Below, piece after piece: positions 45,210-54,334 of a DNA stretch of 64,000 nt. Each line of letters opens with the position of its first letter. Position 1 is the stretch's first letter. The stretch comes from an uncultured Oscillospiraceae bacterium (GTDB taxonomy: Bacteria; Bacillota; Clostridia; Oscillospirales; Ruminococcaceae): contig CAJUAN010000001.1 of NCBI GenBank assembly GCA_910584715.1, positions 62,001-126,000 of the forward strand, read 5' to 3'. A program made the translations under genes and the position numbers. Below the pieces are notes generated by a model. That model made no database searches. It saw only the letters and a program-made list of their open reading frames with translations, and was not told where the DNA came from.

Positions 45210-46313
45210 TTATTTCACTCGAACCGCAGTATCCCCTACTATGATACTTTTGACTGAATCAACGTCAATAATATCATCAAACCTATAGTGGCAACGCATA
45301 TCATATTGCCCGTCATTATAGCTTATACCGCAATTTGACGGCTGTACATCAATTACAGTACCATCTGAACGCTTAATTTCAAGCGATACTGTGAAAGGGT
45401 CAATATCCTCTATCTTTTTTCCGAATTTACCGTCTATACTTTTTAATGTAACATCGGCAGAAATTGCAGAGTATCCAATTTCTGTAAGCGTACCTTTTAC
45501 AGTTTCATTTTCAAACTCTTCCTCAACGCTTAATACCCGATAATCGGCAGTATATTCAAGAGGAAAGGAAACTGACCACTTGCCGCGAAGTATAACGGAT
45601 TTGTCCCAAAGCGCCAAAGCGTCCTCAGAACATAAATTCCCGTTTCGGGCGGTTTCAGCCGCGTACATTTCATTGAAAACGTCAGCGTCGGCAATGTCTG
45701 TAATGGTTATCGTATATTTAGACCCGACAATGGACCGGTCATCAGCGGTATATACTCTGAATTTGTATATTGCCGTCGTATCGTCAATAAATTCCGGTCT
45801 TCCTGTTCCGCCCATATAGGGAACTGAAAGACCGTCGGAATAAGTAATTCTCTCCGTCTTAGCAAACGTCCGCATATTTTTGGAAAAAGAACCGCCGTCA
45901 TTCCTTTTTATTTCAATAATCCCGAACGCTTCGTTTTCGGTGCCGCCTATTCCGAGAACCTTTATGGAGAGCCTGTTGTCCCCCGTGATAACAACATTTT
46001 GAGGTACCGCCGTAATACCCTCTAAATTTTTAATACCGCTGTTGAACATAACGCCGAAAACCTTTTCAAGGTCGATAAGTCCCATTGCGGAAGCCGCCAA
46101 AGTACCAGTTATTAAAACAATAACAGCAACCGTTACCGCAAGAATTATCCTGCCTGCTTTTCCAATCAGTCTTGGCTTTGGAGAAACAGTATCTTCTGAA
46201 ATATTATCCATGACCATGCTTTTTATCGTCGCTGTAAAGTAATTCTCACTGCCTGTCCCGGAAAAATCATCAGGAACGTAATGAGAAAACAAATCATAAA
46301 AATCAATCTTCAT
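45210..46313 (-). CDS. DUF4179-like membrane protein, probable anti-sigma factor
   Basis: 367 residues: a short cytoplasmic part (about 1-53), one transmembrane helix (about 54-77) and a large beta-rich outer domain with repeated immunoglobulin-like strands. The gene overlaps the ECF sigma gene by 11 bases, the usual arrangement for sigma/anti-sigma pairs. The N-terminal part is too short and divergent to identify a zinc-type anti-sigma domain, so the role is inferred from context. Confidence 0.7.
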   Translation of the reverse strand: MKIDFYDLFSHYVPDDFSGTGSENYFTATIKSMVMDNISEDTVSPKPRLIGKAGRIILAVTVAVIVLITGTLAASAMGLIDLEKVFGVMFNSGIKNLEGITAVPQNVVITGDNRLSIKVLGIGGTENEAFGIIEIKRNDGGSFSKNMRTFAKTERITYSDGLSVPYMGGTGRPEFIDDTTAIYKFRVYTADDRSIVGSKYTITITDIADADVFNEMYAAETARNGNLCSEDALALWDKSVILRGKWSVSFPLEYTADYRVLSVEEEFENETVKGTLTEIGYSAISADVTLKSIDGKFGKKIEDIDPFTVSLEIKRSDGTVIDVQPSNCGISYNDGQYDMRCHYRFDDIIDVDSVKSIIVGDTAVRVK

Positions 46314-46848
46314 AAACGATCCCTCTTTCCGTAAGTATTTTTTTCAGCCTGGCTCTTGCCCTGAAAAGCCGTGTCTTTGCCGCGTTTTCGGTAATGCCCA
46401 GCTCTTCGGCTGTTTCTTTCAGTGTACGGCAGTAATAGTACGTGCTCGCCAAAATTTCCCTGTCGGAATCCTCCAATTGATCCATAGCTTCGGAAAGAGC
46501 CTCGGCAAGCAGCCGCCTGTCCGTTTCGTTTTCAATATCGCCCCCGAATGCGATAAATTCGTCCTCTAACGGCTGCCATTCCTTAACGGCGCGTATTCGG
46601 CTCAACGCGGCGTTCCGTGCTGCCGCGGCAAGATAGGGCCTCAGATTTTCCGCGGTAAGCATTTTAGGATTGCGCCATAACGCTGTGAAAACGTCCGCGG
46701 TAAGCTCCTCAACGTCGCTTTCCGACAGGACGGGCAGGACTATACGCCGTATCACCGTACCTGCATAGGCGGCGTATTTGTCTATAAGACTTTCCAGTCC
46801 CTTAACATTGCCGTTTTTCAGCAGACGGACTGTTTCTTTGTCGTTCAT
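46303..46848 (-). CDS. ECF-type RNA polymerase sigma factor
   Basis: 181 residues with sigma-2 (LIDKYAAYAGTVIRRI, DVEELTADVFTALWRNP) and sigma-4 (LEDSDREILASTYYYCRTL, ELGITENAAKTRLFRARA) but no sigma-3. ATG 46848 has GGAGG ten bases upstream. An ATG at 46875 overlaps the minus-10 element of its own promoter and is excluded. Confidence 0.94.
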   Translation of the reverse strand: MNDKETVRLLKNGNVKGLESLIDKYAAYAGTVIRRIVLPVLSESDVEELTADVFTALWRNPKMLTAENLRPYLAAAARNAALSRIRAVKEWQPLEDEFIAFGGDIENETDRRLLAEALSEAMDQLEDSDREILASTYYYCRTLKETAEELGITENAAKTRLFRARARLKKILTERGIVYED

Positions 46849-46874
46849 CGGCTCTCGTCCTCCTTTCACTCTCA

Positions 46875-46903
46875 TAGACGCCGTAAACCGCCAAAAGGTT
46901 ACA
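46875..46903 (-). promoter_or_regulatory. ECF-type promoter, likely autoregulated
   Basis: Minus strand TGTAAC, 17 bases, CGTCTA, close to TGAAAC/CGTCTA promoters of extracytoplasmic-function sigma factors, directly upstream of the sigma gene. Confidence 0.65.
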
Positions 46904-46941
46904 TCTCAACAAAAATTTATCCAAAGTTTTTCGTCAAGGTA

Positions 46942-46970
46942 TTGAATTTTTTCCTAAAATCTGATAAAAT
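46942..46970 (+). promoter_or_regulatory. Sigma-A-type promoter of pyrB
   Basis: TTGAAT, 17 bases, TAAAAT. Only about 26 bases of leader, so there is no room for a PyrR-type attenuator. Confidence 0.65.
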
Positions 46971-47002
46971 GTTATAGTATGTTTTTGAAAGGCGGCTTTT
47001 GT

Positions 47003-48085
47003 ATGGTTTCGGAATTTACCAATCTGATCGACTTAAACGATATGCCTGTATCCTGGTGGAACGAGGTTCTTGCTCTCGGCTCGGAAATATGCGATTCTCC
47101 CGAAAAGTATTCCCGCGCCTGCGAGGGAAAAATCATGGCTACCCTCTTTTATGAGCCGTCCACCCGTACCCAGATGTCATTTCAGACGGCTATGCTGAAG
47201 CTGGGGGGTACTATTATCGGATTTGACAATCCCGCCACATCGTCTGTTGCAAAAGGCGAAAACTTAAAAGATACCACAAAAATCGTGTCGGGATACGCCG
47301 ACATCATGGTAATGCGCCACCCTAAGGAGGGTTCCGCAAAGGCTGCCGCCCTTACAGCGGAATGTCCCATAATCAACGCGGGAGACGGAGGACACCTCCA
47401 CCCCACCCAGACCCTTACCGACATGCTTACCCTTTCAAAGGAAAAGGGACGGCTCAGCGGTCTTACCGTGGGTCTCTGCGGCGACCTGAAAAACGGCAGG
47501 ACTGTACACTCCCTATGCAAAGCGCTGTCCTGCTATCCGGACAATAAATTCGTGCTTATTTCGACTCCCGAGCTGAGACTGCCCTTCTACATAAAGGATA
47601 TCCTTAACGCCTGCGGCTGCCCGTTCAAAGAGGTCAATTCCATTGAAGAAGCCATTGGCGGTCTTGACGTACTCTACATGACCCGTATCCAGCGGGAACG
47701 TTTTTCCTCTCCCGAAGAGTACGAAAGGCAAAAAGACGTTTATAAGCTTGACAGGGCAAAAATGGCAAAGGCAAAGCCCGATCTCTGCGTGCTCCACCCT
47801 CTGCCCCGCGTGGACGAAATTGCAATAGAGGTTGACGACGACCCCCGCGCTTTGTATTTCAAGCAGGCTAAATACGGAATGTACGTCCGCATGGCTCTGA
47901 TAATGACGGTACTGAAAAACGAAAGCCCCACTCCCCTGCTTACCGGAAAAGTGTCTGCGGGAAACGTCTGCGCTAATCCGAACTGCATTACACAGTCCGA
48001 GTATTATCTTCCCAAAAGCTTCCGCGGAAACGGAGATACTCTCGAATGCGAATACTGCGACGAACGTTTTCTCCAAAAGCATTAA
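47003..48085 (+). CDS. pyrB: Aspartate carbamoyltransferase with C-terminal PyrI-type zinc domain
   Basis: Second step of pyrimidine synthesis. 360 residues: catalytic chain with FYEPSTRTQMSFQTAM (carbamoyl phosphate site), HPTQTLTDM, and LHPLPRVDEI, followed by about 45 extra residues that carry C323, C328, C349 and C352 in CANPNC...CEYC spacing, which is the zinc-domain pattern of the regulatory chain PyrI. The nucleotide-binding domain of PyrI is absent. ATG 47003 has AAAGGCGG seven bases upstream. Confidence 0.94.
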   Translation: MVSEFTNLIDLNDMPVSWWNEVLALGSEICDSPEKYSRACEGKIMATLFYEPSTRTQMSFQTAMLKLGGTIIGFDNPATSSVAKGENLKDTTKIVSGYADIMVMRHPKEGSAKAAALTAECPIINAGDGGHLHPTQTLTDMLTLSKEKGRLSGLTVGLCGDLKNGRTVHSLCKALSCYPDNKFVLISTPELRLPFYIKDILNACGCPFKEVNSIEEAIGGLDVLYMTRIQRERFSSPEEYERQKDVYKLDRAKMAKAKPDLCVLHPLPRVDEIAIEVDDDPRALYFKQAKYGMYVRMALIMTVLKNESPTPLLTGKVSAGNVCANPNCITQSEYYLPKSFRGNGDTLECEYCDERFLQKH

Positions 48086-48098
48086 AGGAGCGTACAAT

Positions 48099-48299
48099 AT
48101 GAGAAGCATAAAGGTAACTTTAGCGGGAATCGCCGTCATTTTGTCAAGCCTGTTCTTTATGGGCATAGTTATAGTAAACCGCGGCGGAGGCCCCGACGGG
48201 ATTGCTCTCGGGCTGTTCATTGCCGGAATCATAATATGCATTGTCGGCTTGTTTTTCGTTAAAGATGATGATACGGACAATGATGACAATAATGAATAG
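48099..48299 (+). CDS. Small two-helix membrane protein
   Basis: 66 residues: helices at about 5-27 and 34-53 and a strongly acidic tail (DDDTDNDDNNE). AAAGGAG lies before the ATG, and 13 bases separate it from pyrB, so it is probably co-transcribed. No family recognised. Confidence 0.6.
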   Translation: MRSIKVTLAGIAVILSSLFFMGIVIVNRGGGPDGIALGLFIAGIIICIVGLFFVKDDDTDNDDNNE

Positions 48300-48325
48300 T
48301 ACCGAAGCACCGTCAGAAAAAGGAA

Positions 48326-48357
48326 AAGGCTCCGTTTTCCGGAGAAAACGGAGCCTT
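48326..48357. terminator. Bidirectional intrinsic terminator
   Basis: AAGGCTCCGTTTTC and GAAAACGGAGCCTT, 14-base perfect stem with a CGGA loop. Confidence 0.88.
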
Positions 48358-48379
48358 GGCTTTGTTACTGTATATCAGA

Positions 48380-48610
48380 TCAGTCAACGATGAATTCCTT
48401 GATCTGAGCAAAAAACTCGGAAGCGTCGTCGGTATGAGCTTCAAGCTTAATCGGCTTAGAGAGATCAAGGCTGAAAATACCCATAATGGACTTAGCGTCT
48501 ACCGCGTATCTTCCCGAAATAAGGTCAACGTCATAATCGCACTGAGATACGACCGTCACAAAGCTCTTGACATCGTTGATAGTACCTAACATTACTGTAG
48601 TCTTGTTCAT
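48380..48610 (-). CDS. HPr-like protein lacking the phosphorylatable histidine (Crh-like)
   Basis: 76 residues of the PTS HPr fold. The Ser46 region is kept as DAKSIMGIFSLDL, but the segment that should hold LHARPA with active His15 reads INDVKSFVTVV with no His. Bacillus Crh has the same logic: no His15, Ser46 kept, acting as CcpA co-repressor. ATG 48610 has GGAGGG upstream. A regulatory, not transport, role is inferred. Confidence 0.82.
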   Translation of the reverse strand: MNKTTVMLGTINDVKSFVTVVSQCDYDVDLISGRYAVDAKSIMGIFSLDLSKPIKLEAHTDDASEFFAQIKEFIVD

Positions 48611-48658
48611 AATTTGTCCCTCCAAATAATGAGAATTTTTACCTATCGGTATGTATAT

Positions 48659-48687
48659 AGCATAGCAGTTTTGTTCCGGTAAGTCAA
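48659..48687 (-). promoter_or_regulatory. Sigma-A-type promoter of the HPr-like gene
   Basis: Minus strand TTGACT, 17 bases, TATGCT. Confidence 0.6.
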
Positions 48688-48790
48688 GAGAATTTTCAAA
48701 ACTTTTTTTGAATTGTATATTTATATGCATTTTGGGACAGTTACTCCCTATAGGCTTTTGTTATATTTCACAAACTTTACGGTGGTTTTT

Positions 48791-50095
48791 ATGAAAATTT
48801 ACTTTATTACCTTTGGCTGCAAGGTCAATCTTTACGAGACGGAAAACATTAAGCAGAGCTTTTCCGCTCATGGGTACGATACTGCCGCCTCAGAAGCCGA
48901 AGCGGACGCTTTTCTTATCAACTCCTGCACCGTTACCGAAAGCAGCGACAAAAAGCTAAGGAAAGAAATCAGGCGGCTTAAAAGGACTTACCCCGAAGCG
49001 GCAGTCATACTGACAGGCTGTTTCCCGCAGGCGTTCGCGGATAAAGCCGCAGGGCTTTCCGAAGCGGACATTGTTACCGGTACGAAGGACCGCGCCGCCC
49101 TCCCCGACCTGTTTTCCCGCTTTTTGGAGGACAGGCGGCGAACGTTAAGCGTTCTGCCGTACCAACGGAACGAAGCCTTTGAAAGCATGGCAAACACAGG
49201 CTACGACTTCAACACGCGGGCTTTTGTAAAAATTCAGGACGGCTGCAATATGTTCTGCTCCTACTGCATTATCCCCCATTCAAGGGGGGGATTCCGCTCA
49301 AAGCCGCTTGGGGACATTGTTTCCGAAGTATCCGCGCTTGCTTCGGCAGGCTACAGGGAGGTCGTACTGACTGGCATAAACCTATCCTTTTACGGCGTGG
49401 ACTTAGGTATGAGGCTTGCCGACGCGATAGAAGCAGTCTGCGGTATTGACGGTATAGAACGGGTAAGACTCGGTTCAATAGAGCCTGAGGTTATTTCCGC
49501 CGAGGACGTCAGGCGTTTTGCCGAGCAAAAAAAGCTTTGTCCCCAGTTCCATCTGTCCCTCCAAAGCGGCTGCGGCAAGACTCTGAAAGCTATGAACAGA
49601 CGGTACAGTCCCGAACAGTATGAAAGCATTGTAAACTTATTGAGAACAAACTTTGATAACTGTTCAATAACTACAGATATAATGGTGGGATTTCCCGGCG
49701 AGACCGACGAGGATTTCGCGGAATCAGTGAGATTTGCCGAGACTGTCGGCTTTGCCAAAGCGCACATCTTTGCGTACTCGCGGCGGCAAGGCACTCCCGC
49801 AGCTGAAATGGCGGGACAAGTTCCCGAAGCGGTGAAACGTTCCCGCGCCGCAAAAATGGCTGAAGCTATGGAAAAATGCCGGGAAAGGTTCCTGCAAAGT
49901 CAGGTGGGGACTGTAGCTCCCGTGCTTTTCGAGCGGGAAAAAAGCGACGGTATAGCCCACGGCTACACGCCGAACTATACGCAAGTAAAAATTTCAAAAA
50001 AAAATCACAATATTAGTTTGCGTAATTCCATTTTTTATGTTAAAATAATAGGAATAGGCAACGACTGCTGTTTAGGAGAAATTATTACACAGTAA
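48791..50095 (+). CDS. mtaB: tRNA t6A37 methylthiotransferase MtaB
   Basis: Radical-SAM enzyme that adds a methylthio group to t6A in tRNA. 434 residues: UPF0004 domain with FGCKVNLYETE and NSCTVTESSDKK, auxiliary cluster Cys in TGCFPQAFA, radical-SAM CNMFCSYCIIPHSRG, and a C-terminal TRAM-like part. The last 35 codons are AT-rich because a promoter for purL is embedded there. ATG 48791 has GGTGG upstream. Confidence 0.95.
   Translation: MKIYFITFGCKVNLYETENIKQSFSAHGYDTAASEAEADAFLINSCTVTESSDKKLRKEIRRLKRTYPEAAVILTGCFPQAFADKAAGLSEADIVTGTKDRAALPDLFSRFLEDRRRTLSVLPYQRNEAFESMANTGYDFNTRAFVKIQDGCNMFCSYCIIPHSRGGFRSKPLGDIVSEVSALASAGYREVVLTGINLSFYGVDLGMRLADAIEAVCGIDGIERVRLGSIEPEVISAEDVRRFAEQKKLCPQFHLSLQSGCGKTLKAMNRRYSPEQYESIVNLLRTNFDNCSITTDIMVGFPGETDEDFAESVRFAETVGFAKAHIFAYSRRQGTPAAEMAGQVPEAVKRSRAAKMAEAMEKCRERFLQSQVGTVAPVLFEREKSDGIAHGYTPNYTQVKISKKNHNISLRNSIFYVKIIGIGNDCCLGEIITQ
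50018..50046 (+). promoter_or_regulatory. Probable purL promoter inside the mtaB 3' end
   Basis: TTGCGT, 17 bases, TAAAAT within the last codons of mtaB, about 70 bases before the purL start. Coding and promoter functions overlap here. Confidence 0.45.
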
Positions 50096-50124
50096 AGCTT
50101 TATCATGATAAGGAGAGTAAAATT

Positions 50125-53100
50125 ATGTCAGTCTATCGTATTTATGTTGAAAAGAAACCTGAGTATGCCGTCGAAGCGAAAAATCTGCTTTCGGATATCA
50201 AAACGGCTCTGCGTCCCGACGGGCTCAGAAGCATCCGCGTTCTTAACCGCTACGACGCGGAGGGACTGAGCGAAGAGGACTTTAAGCTGGCGGCAGTAAA
50301 TGTTTTCTCCGAGCCCGCAGTAGACGTATGCTCCTACAGGCTGCCGGAAATAAAGGAAAACGAGACTGTTTTTGCTGTGGAGTATCTTCCCGGACAGTTC
50401 GACCAGCGCGCCGATTCCTGCGAGCAGTGTATCCAGATACTCACCCAGGGCGAACGGTGCAGAGTAAGAAACGCGCGGGTTTATATCCTTGAGGGAAAGC
50501 TTTCTCCAAAGGAGCTCTCCGCTGTAAAATCCTACATCATCAACCCCGTGGAAAGCCGCGAGGCTTCTCTTGCGGAGGTAAGCACTCTCGCAGCCGAATA
50601 CGATATCCCCACAACGGTTGAGACTCTTACAAACTTTATCTATCTGAAAGAAGCGGAGCTTGCAAGCTTTATCGACAAATACGGACTTGCAATGGATCTG
50701 GACGATATAAAGTTCTGCCAGAAATATTTTAAGGAGACCGAAAAGCGGGATCCAACTATTACCGAAATAAGAATGATAGACACCTACTGGTCGGATCACT
50801 GCCGCCACACCACGTTCCTGACTACCATTGACGACGCGGTCATCAACGCCGACTACATCAGAAAAACCTATGAGCAGTACATCAACGTCCGCAAAGAGCT
50901 TGGCAGAGGCAGCAAGCCCGTCACCCTTATGGACATTGCCACGATCGCCGCTAAAAAGCTTAAAAAGGACGGTATTCTGAAAGACCTTGACGAATCCGAG
51001 GAGATCAACGCCTGCTCCGTAAAGATCAAGGTTAACGTTGACGGAGACTTACAGGACTGGCTGTTCATGTTCAAAAACGAGACTCACAACCACCCCACTG
51101 AAATAGAGCCCTTCGGCGGCGCGGCTACCTGCCTTGGCGGAGCTATCCGCGATCCCCTTTCGGGACGTTCCTACGTTTATCAGGCTATGCGAGTAACAGG
51201 CGCGTCCAACCCGCTTGTTCCCGTTGAGGACACTGTCCACGGCAAACTTCCACAGAGAAAGATCACTGTGGGAGCAGCTAACGGATACAGCTCCTACGGC
51301 AACCAGATAGGACTTGCCACCGGTCACGTCGCGGAGGTGTACCACCCCGGCTACGTTGCAAAGCGTCTTGAGATAGGCGCGGTAGTGGGAGCCGCTCCAG
51401 AAACTAATGTTGTGCGCGAAACTCCCCTGCCCGACGACGTTATCATACTTCTTGGTGGACGTACGGGACGCGACGGTTGCGGCGGCGCCACAGGCTCCTC
51501 CAAATCACACACCGAGGCTTCTCTGGAGCATTGCGGCGCTGAGGTACAGAAAGGTAACCCTCCGGAGGAAAGAAAGCTTCAAAGACTGTTCAGGAACCCG
51601 GACGTTACCAAAATGATAAAACGCTGCAACGACTTCGGCGCGGGAGGCGTTTCCGTCGCCATAGGAGAGCTTGCGGACGGTCTTGACATTGACCTTGACA
51701 AGGTACCAAAAAAATACGACGGCCTTGACGGCACGGAGCTTGCCATTTCCGAAAGTCAGGAGCGCATGGCTGTAGTAGTACGCAGAGAGGATGCGGACAG
51801 GTTCATTGCCGAAGCCGCAAAGGAAAACCTTGAAGCCACACTCGTAGCCGTGGTCACAAAAAATCCCCGCCTCAGAATGACTTGGAACGGCAATGTTATC
51901 GTTGATCTTTCAAGAGAATTTCTCAACTCCAACGGTGCGGAAAAACACACGACCGTTGCGGTTCCCGTGCCCGTTACAAAACAGCTCAAAACCTACAGCG
52001 ACACCGCCGACAGCTGGGAGCTGCTGATGACTAACCTCAACGTTTGCTCGCAAAAGGGTCTTGTGGAATATTTTGACTCAACTATCGGCGCGGGCACTGT
52101 GCTTATGCCTTTCGGCGGCAAATATCAGCTTACGCCCACACAGGCAATGGCTGCGAAAATCCCGGTGCTTAAAGGCGAGACCGACACCTGTTCTGTCATG
52201 GGCTGGGGCTTCAATCCCTATGTTACCGACAGAAGTCCTTACCACGGCGCAATGTTCGCGGTGATTGAGTCTATCGCAAAGCTCGTTGCGGCGGGCGGAA
52301 GCTATAAAAAATGCTGGCTGACCTTCCAGGAATACTTTGAGAGGACTCAGAACAATCCCACACGCTGGGGCAAGCCCTTTGCGGCTCTGTTGGGCGCGTT
52401 CAAGGCTCAGTTGGAGCTGGGCTGCGGAGCTATCGGCGGCAAGGATTCCATGTCCGGTACCTTTGAAAATATCGACGTACCCTCAACTCTTGTATCATTT
52501 GCGGCGGGTATCGCTTCGGCAAAAAATATAATTTCCCCTGAATTTAAAAAGGCGGGAGACAAGGTAATACTTATCGTTCCCGATCTGGACGAAAACGGTC
52601 TGCCCGTATTCGACAGCGTTAAGTCCTGCTTTGAAAGAGTTGAAAAGCTCATCGCGGACAAGACTGCTGTAGCGGCATGGGCGATAGGCTTCGGCGGCGT
52701 TGCCGAGGCAGTTGCGAAAATGTCCCTCGGAAACAGGATAGGCTTTAAGTTTGACAAGAAAATTTCCGACGACCTGCTGTTCTATTCCAGATACGGAGCG
52801 TTCGTTGTGGAGCTTAACGGCGACCCGTTCACGATCGAGAACGTTATCGGCGAGACCATTCCCGACTATAAGATAGACTGCAAGACCTACACGGTAGATA
52901 TGGCGGAGATCCAGAAAAAGTGGGAGGACAGGCTCGAACCTATTTTCCCCTGCAATATCAAGTCGGACGAAAAGCCTGCCAAGATTTTTACCTATACCGC
53001 AAAAGAAGCTGTTCAGCACGCGTCCACATTTGCCAAGCCCAAGGTGCTCATTCCCGTGTTCCCGGGTACTAACTGCGAATACGATACCGCAAGAGTATTC

Positions 53101-53832
53101 GAGCGCGCGGGAGCTAACCCGGAGATCGTAGTTATAAAGAATCTTTCAGCTGCCGCTCTGGAGGAAAGCGCCGCGTACTTTGAAAAGGCTGTTAAGCAGT
53201 CCCAGATAATCATGATACCGGGAGGCTTTTCCGGCGGCGACGAACCGGACGGCTCCGGAAAGTTCATCACAGCATTCTTCCGCAATCCCCGCGTAAAGGA
53301 CGCCGTTCACGACCTGCTCGACAACCGGGACGGTCTCATGCTTGGCATATGCAACGGTTTCCAGGCTCTTATCAAGCTGGGACTTGTTCCTTTCGGAAAG
53401 ATAGTTGACATGACCAACGACTCCCCTACCCTTACGTTCAACACCATAGGCAGACACCAGTCTATGATGGTCAACACCCGTATCGCCTCCACAAAGTCTC
53501 CCTGGCTTGCAGGCTGCGAGGTTGGAGACATTCACAGGGTAGCCGTATCCCACGGAGAGGGACGGTTCGTAGCGTCTCCCGAATTGATAAAGCAGCTTGC
53601 CGACAACGGTCAGATCGCCACTCAGTATGTTGACCACGAGGGCGCGCCCTCAATGAATATCAGGTTCAACCCCAACGCTTCCTACGAGGCTGTCGAGGGT
53701 ATAACCTCTCCCGACGGACGTATCCTGGGCAAGATGTGCCACAGTGAGCGCATAGGCTCCGAGGTATGCAAAAACGTCCCCGGAAATAAGGATCAGAAGA
53801 TATTTGAGAGCGGCGTGGCATATTTCAAATAA
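50125..53832 (+). CDS. purL: Phosphoribosylformylglycinamidine synthase, large fused form
   Basis: Fourth step of purine synthesis: FGAR, glutamine and ATP to FGAM. 1235 residues, the single-chain clostridial type rather than separate PurS/PurL/PurQ. The tandem AIR-synthase-like domains carry SDHCRHTTF and KNETHNHPTEIEPFGGAAT; the C-terminal class I glutaminase domain has nucleophile C1076 (LGICNGFQ), and HGEGRF near its end. Preceded by AAGGAGAG. No purine riboswitch was seen. Confidence 0.97.
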   Translation: MSVYRIYVEKKPEYAVEAKNLLSDIKTALRPDGLRSIRVLNRYDAEGLSEEDFKLAAVNVFSEPAVDVCSYRLPEIKENETVFAVEYLPGQFDQRADSCEQCIQILTQGERCRVRNARVYILEGKLSPKELSAVKSYIINPVESREASLAEVSTLAAEYDIPTTVETLTNFIYLKEAELASFIDKYGLAMDLDDIKFCQKYFKETEKRDPTITEIRMIDTYWSDHCRHTTFLTTIDDAVINADYIRKTYEQYINVRKELGRGSKPVTLMDIATIAAKKLKKDGILKDLDESEEINACSVKIKVNVDGDLQDWLFMFKNETHNHPTEIEPFGGAATCLGGAIRDPLSGRSYVYQAMRVTGASNPLVPVEDTVHGKLPQRKITVGAANGYSSYGNQIGLATGHVAEVYHPGYVAKRLEIGAVVGAAPETNVVRETPLPDDVIILLGGRTGRDGCGGATGSSKSHTEASLEHCGAEVQKGNPPEERKLQRLFRNPDVTKMIKRCNDFGAGGVSVAIGELADGLDIDLDKVPKKYDGLDGTELAISESQERMAVVVRREDADRFIAEAAKENLEATLVAVVTKNPRLRMTWNGNVIVDLSREFLNSNGAEKHTTVAVPVPVTKQLKTYSDTADSWELLMTNLNVCSQKGLVEYFDSTIGAGTVLMPFGGKYQLTPTQAMAAKIPVLKGETDTCSVMGWGFNPYVTDRSPYHGAMFAVIESIAKLVAAGGSYKKCWLTFQEYFERTQNNPTRWGKPFAALLGAFKAQLELGCGAIGGKDSMSGTFENIDVPSTLVSFAAGIASAKNIISPEFKKAGDKVILIVPDLDENGLPVFDSVKSCFERVEKLIADKTAVAAWAIGFGGVAEAVAKMSLGNRIGFKFDKKISDDLLFYSRYGAFVVELNGDPFTIENVIGETIPDYKIDCKTYTVDMAEIQKKWEDRLEPIFPCNIKSDEKPAKIFTYTAKEAVQHASTFAKPKVLIPVFPGTNCEYDTARVFERAGANPEIVVIKNLSAAALEESAAYFEKAVKQSQIIMIPGGFSGGDEPDGSGKFITAFFRNPRVKDAVHDLLDNRDGLMLGICNGFQALIKLGLVPFGKIVDMTNDSPTLTFNTIGRHQSMMVNTRIASTKSPWLAGCEVGDIHRVAVSHGEGRFVASPELIKQLADNGQIATQYVDHEGAPSMNIRFNPNASYEAVEGITSPDGRILGKMCHSERIGSEVCKNVPGNKDQKIFESGVAYFK

Positions 53833-53866
53833 TAAAACCTAAAAATCATTTTAAGGAGTTTTATAT

Positions 53867-54256
53867 ATGAATTTCTTTAAAAAGAGTAAAAAAGGCTTTA
53901 TAAACAAGGAAGTCAAAGAGCTTATTCAATGGAGCGAACCGAACGGAGACGGCTGCATGGTATCCGACATGATAACCAAAGAAGGCTGGAAAGTAGGATA
54001 TATGTTCCGTGACGAGCCTCTGCCAGATCAGCCCGACAGCGGCTGGCACTTTTACAAAGGCGACGAAAATGAGGAATACTCCAACGAACCGAACAATTTT
54101 CACATTTTTAAGCTTAACACGATCTGCAATTACGATCCTGACATAATACCGTATCTTAATTCTCCGGTTGGAACCTACCTGATAAGAACCTCCGACGGCA
54201 AATTTATTCCGGACGACGGAACGCTGCCCATTTGCATGGAAAAACAAGATCAATAA
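53867..54256 (+). CDS. DUF2185 (Imm33-like) protein
   Basis: 129 residues with the family's run CMVSDMITKEGWKVGYMFR, DSGWHFYKGDENEEY and LNTICNYDPDIIPYL. DUF2185 members are often annotated as immunity-like proteins, but here no toxin gene is adjacent and the gene follows purL by 34 bases. Function unknown. Confidence 0.85.
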   Translation: MNFFKKSKKGFINKEVKELIQWSEPNGDGCMVSDMITKEGWKVGYMFRDEPLPDQPDSGWHFYKGDENEEYSNEPNNFHIFKLNTICNYDPDIIPYLNSPVGTYLIRTSDGKFIPDDGTLPICMEKQDQ

Positions 54257-54299
54257 AAAGTTCTCCGAAGAGACATATGTCTTTTCGGAGAACTTTTTA
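54255..54299. terminator. Bidirectional intrinsic terminator
   Basis: AAAAAGTTCTCCGAA and TTCGGAGAACTTTTT plus AGAC/GTCT continue the stem around ATAT. It ends purL-DUF2185 and the convergent DUF5685 operon. Confidence 0.9.
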
Positions 54300-54334
54300 C
54301 GGCGGCAATTGCATTACAGCTTTTCTTTGGGCAG

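Noticed and set aside
46904..47002. Search for a PyrR attenuator before pyrB
   Set aside because: The predicted leader is only about 26 bases and has no terminator/antiterminator pair.
53867..54256. DUF2185 gene as part of a toxin-immunity system
   Set aside because: No toxin, LXG or secretion gene is adjacent; it simply follows purL.
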